The notes under the pieces were generated by a model. It was not told the origin of the DNA, ran no database searches, and saw nothing but the letters and a program-made list of their open reading frames with translations. From SVTX01 sp045658225 (GTDB lineage: Bacteria; Bacillota; Clostridia; Oscillospirales; CAG-272), in assembly GCA_045658225.1 (NCBI GenBank), contig JAZOUO010000029.1:1-38266 (forward strand): DNA of 38,266 bases. The letters run 5' to 3'. Shown here in pieces: positions 33,137 to 38,266 of the stretch (the stretch's first letter is position 1; each line of letters starts with the position of its first letter). The position numbers and the translations under genes were made by a program.

Positions 33137-33958
33137 TTAAACCTTACTAATCTGACAAACAATCTCGGTCACAAGAGCCTTGAACTGTTTTGCCACTCTG
33201 TCCGCGGTCTCCTGAACCTCTGCGTGATCAAGCTTCTGGTCAAGCACGCCTGCCGCCATGTTTGTAATACACGACACGCCGCAGACCTCAATGCCCATAT
33301 GTCTTGCGGCTATTGCCTCGCAAGCCGTGCTCATACCTACCGCGTCACCGCCGAGAGTGCGGCACATTCTTATCTCTGCGGGAGACTCGTAGCTGGGTCC
33401 TGTGAGCTGGAGATACACACCCTCACGGAGAGTGATACCGCACTTCTCTGCCGCCTCTCTTATGCACGCGCGCAGACGCTTGCTGTATATCTCGCTCATA
33501 TCGGGAAATCTTACGCCAAGCTCCGCGATATTCTTACCCAGAAGCGGATTAGGAACAAAGGTCGCTATATGGTCGGTTATCATCATAAGGTCGCCTGCCG
33601 AGTAGCTTGTGTTTACTCCTCCTGCAGCGTTGGTGAGTATGAGCTTCTTTATGCCGAGCATTCCCATAACTCTTGTGGGAAGCACGACGTCGCTCATAGC
33701 ATATCCCTCATAGTAATGCACTCTTCCCTGCATAATAACCACAGGTGTTCCACATATATATCCAAATACGAAGCGTCCCTTGTGTCCCTCTACCGTGGAC
33801 TGCGGAAAGCCCTCTATCTCGTTGTAGCTGATTGTGGAAACTACCTCTATTTCATCTGCATAGCCGCCGAGTCCCGAGCCGAGAATAATGCCTATCTCGG
33901 GTACGAAGTCGGTTTTTTCTCTTATGCTGTTGTAGCACGTCAAAAGCTTGTTGTACAT
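33137..33958 (-). CDS. punA: Purine nucleoside phosphorylase (trimeric type)
   Basis: The enzyme phosphorolyses purine (deoxy)ribonucleosides to base and (deoxy)ribose 1-phosphate. The 273-residue protein has GSGLGG (27-32, phosphate site), VEGHKGRF, GRVHYYEGY, LTNAAGGVN, VYLQLTGPSYESPAEIRM and SCITNMAAG, all typical of the low-molecular-mass trimeric family rather than hexameric DeoD. GGGGAGG precedes the ATG. It is monocistronic. Deoxyribose 1-phosphate from it would reach DeoC through a phosphopentomutase encoded elsewhere. Confidence 0.96.
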   Translation of the reverse strand: MYNKLLTCYNSIREKTDFVPEIGIILGSGLGGYADEIEVVSTISYNEIEGFPQSTVEGHKGRFVFGYICGTPVVIMQGRVHYYEGYAMSDVVLPTRVMGMLGIKKLILTNAAGGVNTSYSAGDLMMITDHIATFVPNPLLGKNIAELGVRFPDMSEIYSKRLRACIREAAEKCGITLREGVYLQLTGPSYESPAEIRMCRTLGGDAVGMSTACEAIAARHMGIEVCGVSCITNMAAGVLDQKLDHAEVQETADRVAKQFKALVTEIVCQISKV

Positions 33959-33993
33959 TTTACATCCTCCCCATATTTCTATTTTTCGATATT

Positions 33994-34022
33994 ATTATAA
34001 CACAAATTACTAAATTTTTCAA
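33994..34022 (-). promoter_or_regulatory. Promoter of purine nucleoside phosphorylase gene
   Basis: On the minus strand TTGAAA (34017-34022) is 17 bases from TATAAT (33994-33999). Confidence 0.75.
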
Positions 34023-34086
34023 CACCTCTGAAAATTTCTTTTTTGCGCGTGTTAAAAACCGAAAATTTGAGAAAAATATTTATATC

Positions 34087-34106
34087 AAATCAAAAAAATT
34101 TGATTT
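34087..34106. repeat. Inverted repeat between two divergent promoters
   Basis: AAATCAAA and TTTGATTT, separated by AAAA, form a perfect eight-base inverted repeat just upstream of the -35 box of the CofE-like gene. It is a candidate operator, though AT-rich DNA produces such repeats by chance. Confidence 0.4.
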
Positions 34107-34112
34107 TTGCTA

Positions 34113-34141
34113 TTTACAAATGCATAATTTTTTGATATAAT
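34113..34141 (+). promoter_or_regulatory. Promoter of the CofE-like gene
   Basis: TTTACA (34113-34118) is 17 bases from TATAAT (34136-34141). In the leader CCCGA and TCGGG around positions 34167-34186 can pair just ahead of the AAAGGAG ribosome site. Confidence 0.75.
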
Positions 34142-34201
34142 ACTTGTGTTAAAATTTTAGAATACCCGATTTATGTTTTTCGGGCAAAGGAGTGTTGATT
34201 T

Positions 34202-35371
34202 ATGAGTCGTATGGTCGGAACAGTATCACGTGGTGTTCGTGCCCCCATTATCCGAAATGGTGACGATATCGTTGAGATTGTCACGTCTTCGGTGCTTGAG
34301 GCTGCCGCTGATGCAGGATTTGAAATTCAGGACCGTGACATAGTTGCTATGACAGAAGCTGTCGTTGCGCGTGCGCAGGGAAACTACGCATCCGTTAACG
34401 ATATCGCGGACGACATCCGCGCAAAATTCGGCGGTGAAACAGTAGGTGTTATCCTCCCCATTCTCAGCCGAAACAGATTTGCAATCTGCCTTCGCGGTAT
34501 CGCTATGGGCGCAAAGAAGGTTGTTCTTATGCTTTCCTACCCCTCCGACGAGGTCGGAAACCATCTCATCAGTCTTGACGCGCTTGACGAAAAGGGCATC
34601 GACCCCTATCGCGACGTTCTTGAGCTTAAGAAATACCGTGAGCTTTTCGGATATGAAAAGCACAGATTTACGGGTGTCGACTACGTAGAATACTATGAAT
34701 CTCTTGTCACGGGCTGTGGTGCAGAGTGCGAGATAATTTTCGCAAACGACCCCAGAGCAGTTCTTCCCTACACAAAGAACGTACTCACCTGCGACATTCA
34801 CACACGCGCACGCTCCAAGAGACTTCTCAAGGCTGCGGGTGCGGAGATAGTTTATGGACTTGACGATATTCTCAGAGAGTCTGTCAACGGAAGCGGATAT
34901 AACGAAAATTACGGACTTCTCGGCTCCAATAAGGCTACCGAGGACACTGTAAAGCTCTTCCCCAGAGAATGTCAGCCCGTAGTTGACGCTATCCAAAAGA
35001 AGCTCTATGATAAGACAGGCAAGACTGTTGAGGTTATGGTTTACGGCGACGGCGCGTTCAAGGATCCCATAGGTAAGATCTGGGAGCTTGCCGACCCGGT
35101 AGTTTCCCCCGCTTACACAAAGGGTCTTGAGGGTACACCCAACGAGCTCAAGCTCAAATATCTTGCTGATAACGACTTTGCAGACCTTTCGGGCGACGAG
35201 CTCAAGGAAGCAATCAAGGAAAAGATAGTTCAGAAGGACTCCGACCTCGTAGGTCAGATGGCATCCGAGGGAACAACTCCCCGCCGTCTTACAGACCTTA
35301 TCGGCTCGCTCTGCGACCTCACCTCAGGGTCGGGCGACAAGGGTACTCCTATCGGTTATAGTCAGGGTTAG
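34202..35371 (+). CDS. CofE-like (coenzyme F420-0:L-glutamate ligase family) protein
   Basis: The 389-residue protein matches the CofE family (F420 ligase fold): GTVSRGVRAPIIRNGDDIVEIV at the N-terminus, DRDIVAMTEAVVARAQGNYAS, a middle ILPILSRNRFAICLRGIAMG segment and GDGAFKDPIGKIWELADPVV. CofE adds glutamate to F420-0 with GTP. No other F420 gene is present here, and Clostridia of this type are not known to make F420. A CofE homologue in Chlamydia has been linked to folate glutamylation, so a glutamyl ligase on folate or another acid is plausible. It is monocistronic, with its own promoter and terminator. Confidence 0.82.
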   Translation: MSRMVGTVSRGVRAPIIRNGDDIVEIVTSSVLEAAADAGFEIQDRDIVAMTEAVVARAQGNYASVNDIADDIRAKFGGETVGVILPILSRNRFAICLRGIAMGAKKVVLMLSYPSDEVGNHLISLDALDEKGIDPYRDVLELKKYRELFGYEKHRFTGVDYVEYYESLVTGCGAECEIIFANDPRAVLPYTKNVLTCDIHTRARSKRLLKAAGAEIVYGLDDILRESVNGSGYNENYGLLGSNKATEDTVKLFPRECQPVVDAIQKKLYDKTGKTVEVMVYGDGAFKDPIGKIWELADPVVSPAYTKGLEGTPNELKLKYLADNDFADLSGDELKEAIKEKIVQKDSDLVGQMASEGTTPRRLTDLIGSLCDLTSGSGDKGTPIGYSQG

Positions 35372-35407
35372 TTTGATAACTATACAACAGAATAATATGT
35401 ATTATTT

Positions 35408-35440
35408 AACCGAGTGTCCGTGTGGACACTCGGTTTTTAT
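35408..35440 (+). terminator. Terminator of the CofE-like gene
   Basis: AACCGAGTGTCC and GGACACTCGGTT form a perfect 12-base stem around GTGT, followed by a T-run. Confidence 0.9.
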
Positions 35441-35480
35441 ACTCAAATTCAACGCAGCATAAAAAATCATATATTTGCAC

Positions 35481-35509
35481 TTGACAATCACTTGACCGTG
35501 TGGTATACT
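35481..35509 (+). promoter_or_regulatory. Promoter of the zinc-ribbon membrane protein gene
   Basis: TTGACA (35481-35486) is 17 bases from TATACT (35504-35509). Transcription would start near 35516, which rules out in-frame start codons upstream of that point and supports the ATG at 35564. Confidence 0.8.
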
Positions 35510-35563
35510 GTTATTAAGAGAGTTTCGCATCAATTCTCAACTTCTAAAGAAAGGGCTGTTTCA

Positions 35564-36124
35564 ATGCACAATTACATACCCATAAAAGAAAAAATAAACA
35601 GAAAGCTCGCCTTGAGGGCACTTCTCTGTCTGGCTGTTGGTATAGTTATTTTTGCCGTAGGATATCTTACCACCCTGCTATATCCCAACAAAACAGGCTA
35701 TGCCGTATCAGTTTGCATATTCTGCTCTGCGGTATTTGCGTTCTGTGTATACAAAATAAAGTTCTTTCAGCTTCTGTTTGAAAAGGATTTTGATGGCGAG
35801 ATAATCTCCAAGGAGTTTTGGAATGGATATTACTTTCCATATGTTGCTTCTGTCAGAGGGCGCAGATCTACGGTTTATATGGATATTAAGGTGAAGAAAT
35901 CGAACGGAAAAACAAAAGTTATCACATACAACTGTATGTTTATCTCGGCGTCCTGCTATAACGTAGGAAACAAGGTTAAATATTTAAAGGGTACGAAATA
36001 TCTTCTTGTGACTGACGATAACGCTCCCATCATATGTCCGTTATGCGCGTCAACCTTGAACTCCCCCGAATGCAGCAGGTGCAAAATATCATTTGCCGAT
36101 TATAAAAGAAGATTTTTTAGATAA
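35564..36124 (+). CDS. Membrane protein with C-terminal zinc ribbon, uncharacterised
   Basis: The 186-residue protein has two hydrophobic helices (about 20-42 and 49-68), then a small soluble beta-rich domain with GRRSTVYMDIKVKKSNGK, and ends in a zinc ribbon with two CxxC pairs (Cys158, Cys161, Cys170, Cys173). The start at 35564 follows AAAGGG by nine bases. An ATG at 35414 opens the same frame but lies inside the preceding terminator and ahead of the promoter. It is probably cotranscribed with the next gene, 30 bases on. Function is unknown. Confidence 0.75.
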   Translation: MHNYIPIKEKINRKLALRALLCLAVGIVIFAVGYLTTLLYPNKTGYAVSVCIFCSAVFAFCVYKIKFFQLLFEKDFDGEIISKEFWNGYYFPYVASVRGRRSTVYMDIKVKKSNGKTKVITYNCMFISASCYNVGNKVKYLKGTKYLLVTDDNAPIICPLCASTLNSPECSRCKISFADYKRRFFR

Positions 36125-36154
36125 TAACAAAATATTGATTTAAGGGTTAACACT

Positions 36155-37441
36155 ATGAAGATATCAAAGGAAAAGCTTTTTTCATATCTACGAAATTTGT
36201 TATTAGGACTCTTTGCGTCCTTGACGGCTTTAGCGTTTTCATTACCGAACACAAACATAAACCTTGCTATTGTAACGGACGCAGGCTACTTAAATCCCGA
36301 TCACGGCTATGGGTGGATACTTTTTGTCAGAATATTCTCATTAGCCCTGAACCTGTTTGTTGTCGCATTCCCATTCTTTTATTTTGACAACCTCGATCTG
36401 TTCAACAAGAAAGAATATTTTCATAGCGAAAATAAAAAGCACCTTTTGCTTGAGCCAAGATGTTGGATATATCTCGGAATCTCACTTACCTTTGCAGGTA
36501 CTTACTTCTCGTCTACCATAAAATTTTTGTTCAGCCATTTCTTTGAGATGAAAGACGGTCTGTGTATTCTGCTCTCGTTTGTGATATTTATATCTCTTCG
36601 CGCGCTCCAGATTCATCTCTTAAAAAACAAATGGGATAACGAGATACTCTATCCCCATCTGAAAGCAAGATCCGCGTTCAAGCGAAACAGCAATATGGAG
36701 ACCTTTAAGGTACGTCAGCTTATCTGGCAGCCGCTTGGATTTTTTGTAATAGGATTTTTGGTATGCTTTTTCATTTTGAGTATCCTATTGACGTTTTTAT
36801 ATCCGATCTTCCTGCTTTTCACGCTTCCTGATGCGTGGATCTATCTGATATTTGCCGTAGTTATACTGTCTGCCGTCCCCGCAACTATATATTTTATACA
36901 CAATATCCGCGCGCGGCGCAAGCTTCTAGGCTATCTGAAGCGGCTTGAGAAGGACAGAGTTGCAACCGTTAAAATCAACGGACACAAGCTCGTGTCAGCC
37001 TTCTTTCCATCATGGGTTCTTGAATTGCATATAACCGACCGCAAAGGAAGAAAGTACAACGTTTGTGTAATTTCCTGCGGAAAAATGGGCACTCCGATGT
37101 ACTTTAGGGAAAATCAATATATGCTTGAAAAAAGCTTCCGTATAAACAGCGGCGCGCTTATGTCTGCGCGCCCGGGCGTAGGATTTGCCCAGGCAGTCGA
37201 CGTAAGCAAGCTCGGCGGCGACGAAAACCCCACCAACAAGATATTCGGATATTACAGAGCCTTTGATCTTTCCTTCCCCGATACAGAGGGCAAAAAATGT
37301 GTCATTCTCAATCCTACTCCAACAAAGGCGTTTATGCTCGACGAATCAAACAAGCCGTTCCCGATTGATACGGGAATGAAGGTTTTTGATTACACCGTAT
37401 ATACCGCCACGGGATTTCATAACACTCTTAATCTTGATTAA
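36155..37441 (+). CDS. Multi-pass membrane protein with C-terminal soluble domain, uncharacterised
   Basis: The 428-residue protein has about six hydrophobic segments (near 12-32, 52-75, 102-122, 133-150, 190-222 and 228-250), then a soluble C-terminal part of about 170 residues with RKLLGYLKRLEKDRVATVKI and a beta-rich region (LELHITDRKGRKYNVCVISCGK). The combination of membrane helices and a cytoplasmic domain carrying a strand of the form DRKGRKYN resembles the preceding protein's soluble domain (VKKSNGKTKVITYN), so the two could be related or partners. No known family is recognised. Confidence 0.7.
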   Translation: MKISKEKLFSYLRNLLLGLFASLTALAFSLPNTNINLAIVTDAGYLNPDHGYGWILFVRIFSLALNLFVVAFPFFYFDNLDLFNKKEYFHSENKKHLLLEPRCWIYLGISLTFAGTYFSSTIKFLFSHFFEMKDGLCILLSFVIFISLRALQIHLLKNKWDNEILYPHLKARSAFKRNSNMETFKVRQLIWQPLGFFVIGFLVCFFILSILLTFLYPIFLLFTLPDAWIYLIFAVVILSAVPATIYFIHNIRARRKLLGYLKRLEKDRVATVKINGHKLVSAFFPSWVLELHITDRKGRKYNVCVISCGKMGTPMYFRENQYMLEKSFRINSGALMSARPGVGFAQAVDVSKLGGDENPTNKIFGYYRAFDLSFPDTEGKKCVILNPTPTKAFMLDESNKPFPIDTGMKVFDYTVYTATGFHNTLNLD

Positions 37442-37454
37442 AGACAAAAATAAA

Positions 37455-37488
37455 AACGCCGAAAGCAAAAGCTTTCGGCGTTTATCTT
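37455..37488. terminator. Bidirectional terminator between membrane protein and S1 genes
   Basis: AACGCCGAAAGC and GCTTTCGGCGTT form a perfect 12-base stem around AAAA, with A- and T-rich flanks, between two converging genes. Confidence 0.9.
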
Positions 37489-37495
37489 TTTTTAA

Positions 37496-38266
37496 TTATT
37501 CAGCGTCGGTTGCTTCAACAGTCTCAGCAACTTCCTCAACTGCTTCCTCAGGCATAGCCTCAGCTGCTGCCTTTGCTTCCTCAAGAAGTGCTCTGATGGA
37601 AAGGCTTACCTTCTGCTTTTCGGTGTCAATCTCTGTGATCTTCGCGTCAACTACCTGACCGATCTCAAGCACGTCTGCGGGCTTTGCGATCTTTGTCATG
37701 GAGATCTGGGAAATGTGGATAAGACCGTCAACACCGTCTACGATCTCTGCAAATGCTCCGAAGGGCATCATGCTTACGATCTTAACCTGAGCAATATCAC
37801 CAACTGCAAAGTTTGTGGTGAATATGTACCAGGGGTTTGTCTCCTCGGTCTTGTAGCCGAGAGAGATTCTCTTCTTCTCTGCGTCGAAGGACTTAACGAA
37901 TACTGTGATCTCGTCGCCAACAGATACTACATCAGAGGGCTTAACTCTCTTCCAGGAAAGCTCTGTTGCGTGAACCATACCGTCAACTCCGCCAAGGTCA
38001 ACAAATGCGCCGTATGCGGTGAGGCTCTTAACCTTACCTGTGTACTGCTTGCCTTCCTCGATGGATGCCCAGAAAGCTGCATCTGCCGCGCGCTTCTCCT
38101 CACGGAGAACTACACGGATAGAGCCCTTAGCCTTCTTGCCGTAGTCACGAACCTCGGTAAGCTTGAAGCTTACTGTCTGACCCATCATTGTGTGAAGGTC
38201 TGCGCCCTTAGCAAGTCCTGTCTGGGACTCGTGGATAAAGATACGTGTTGCGTCGTGAAGAACGAT
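37496..38266 (-). CDS. Ribosomal protein S1-like RNA-binding protein, 5' end outside the window
   Basis: The reading frame is open to the right edge, so only the C-terminal 256 residues are present. An ATG pair at 38183-38188 is internal: the 26 codons before it (IVLHDATRIFIHESQTGLAK and on) continue an S1-type domain. Visible are the end of one S1 domain (to about residue 60), a complete S1 domain (about 71-145; GKVKSLTAYGAFVDLGGVDGMVHATEL), another (about 155-225; VKIVSMMPFGAFAEIVDGVDGLIHISQ), and an acidic Ala/Glu tail. This is the layout of clostridial RpsA-like proteins that bind mRNA at the ribosome. Confidence 0.9.
   Translation of the reverse strand: MVLHDATRIFIHESQTGLAKGADLHTMMGQTVSFKLTEVRDYGKKAKGSIRVVLREEKRAADAAFWASIEEGKQYTGKVKSLTAYGAFVDLGGVDGMVHATELSWKRVKPSDVVSVGDEITVFVKSFDAEKKRISLGYKTEETNPWYIFTTNFAVGDIAQVKIVSMMPFGAFAEIVDGVDGLIHISQISMTKIAKPADVLEIGQVVDAKITEIDTEKQKVSLSIRALLEEAKAAAEAMPEEAVEEVAETVEATDAE

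Noticed and set aside
35414..35563. Longer N-terminus for the zinc-ribbon membrane protein
   Set aside because: The upstream ATG lies within the terminator of the previous gene and ahead of the predicted promoter, so these codons would not be on the message.
38183..38188. Start codon of the S1-like gene at the ATG pair
   Set aside because: The frame continues without a stop to the window edge, and the upstream residues continue an S1 domain. The gene is therefore partial rather than starting here.

Overview
The window looks like a chromosomal segment of a low-to-medium GC Gram-positive anaerobe of the class Clostridia, probably a gut Oscillospirales-like lineage. This is inferred from strong AGGAGG ribosome sites, lipoprotein-type surface nucleases, CUT1 ABC transporters, a clostridial-style S1 protein with an acidic tail, and TTGNNN-17-TATAAT promoters throughout. 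No phage, insertion sequence or CRISPR array is visible. The S1 gene at the right edge is cut by the window.

Layout. 1-545 holds a tRNA-Pro(CGG) gene with an interrupted second copy upstream, plus tandem repeats behind its terminator. 546-4226 is a large MacB-type ABC ATPase/permease fusion. 4430-12904 is one tight minus-strand operon: an adenylating ligase with its own carrier domain, an MFS_2 transporter, two PlsC acyltransferases, a second adenylating ligase, a free acyl carrier protein, an LRAT-phosphopantetheinyl transferase fusion and a zinc-ribbon membrane protein. 13166-17960 is a plus-strand nucleotide operon: thymidine kinase, dGTPase-like HD hydrolase, two tandem NrnA-type phosphoesterases, SurE and a small membrane protein. 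18003-19067 is a lipoprotein with a barnase-like ribonuclease domain. 19191-28641 is a minus-strand operon with an RDD membrane protein, a complete CUT1 ABC importer, an SNase-family nuclease lipoprotein and a large OB-fold/cysteine-rich surface lipoprotein. Then come deoC, tRNA-Val(GAC), a translationally coupled sugar cassette (TIM-barrel isomerase, Gfo/Idh/MocA oxidoreductase, NagA), purine nucleoside phosphorylase, a CofE-like ligase, two uncharacterised membrane proteins and the partial S1 gene.

How the genes may work together. Two themes stand out. First, the 5059-12904 operon contains every activity needed for a self-contained acyl-remodelling cycle: a cysteine acyl hydrolase/transferase (LRAT), fatty-acid activation, carriers and their activating enzyme, two acyltransferases, and a transporter of the superfamily branch that includes lysophospholipid carriers. 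It resembles a dispersed version of the enterobacterial LplT-Aas lysophospholipid salvage pair, with added parts. Second, the window is rich in nucleic-acid breakdown and salvage: two surface-anchored nucleases of unrelated folds, one in an operon with an importer, then NrnA, SurE, Tdk, dGTPase, purine nucleoside phosphorylase and DeoC. The substrate of the importer and the product of the acyl operon are inferences from context.
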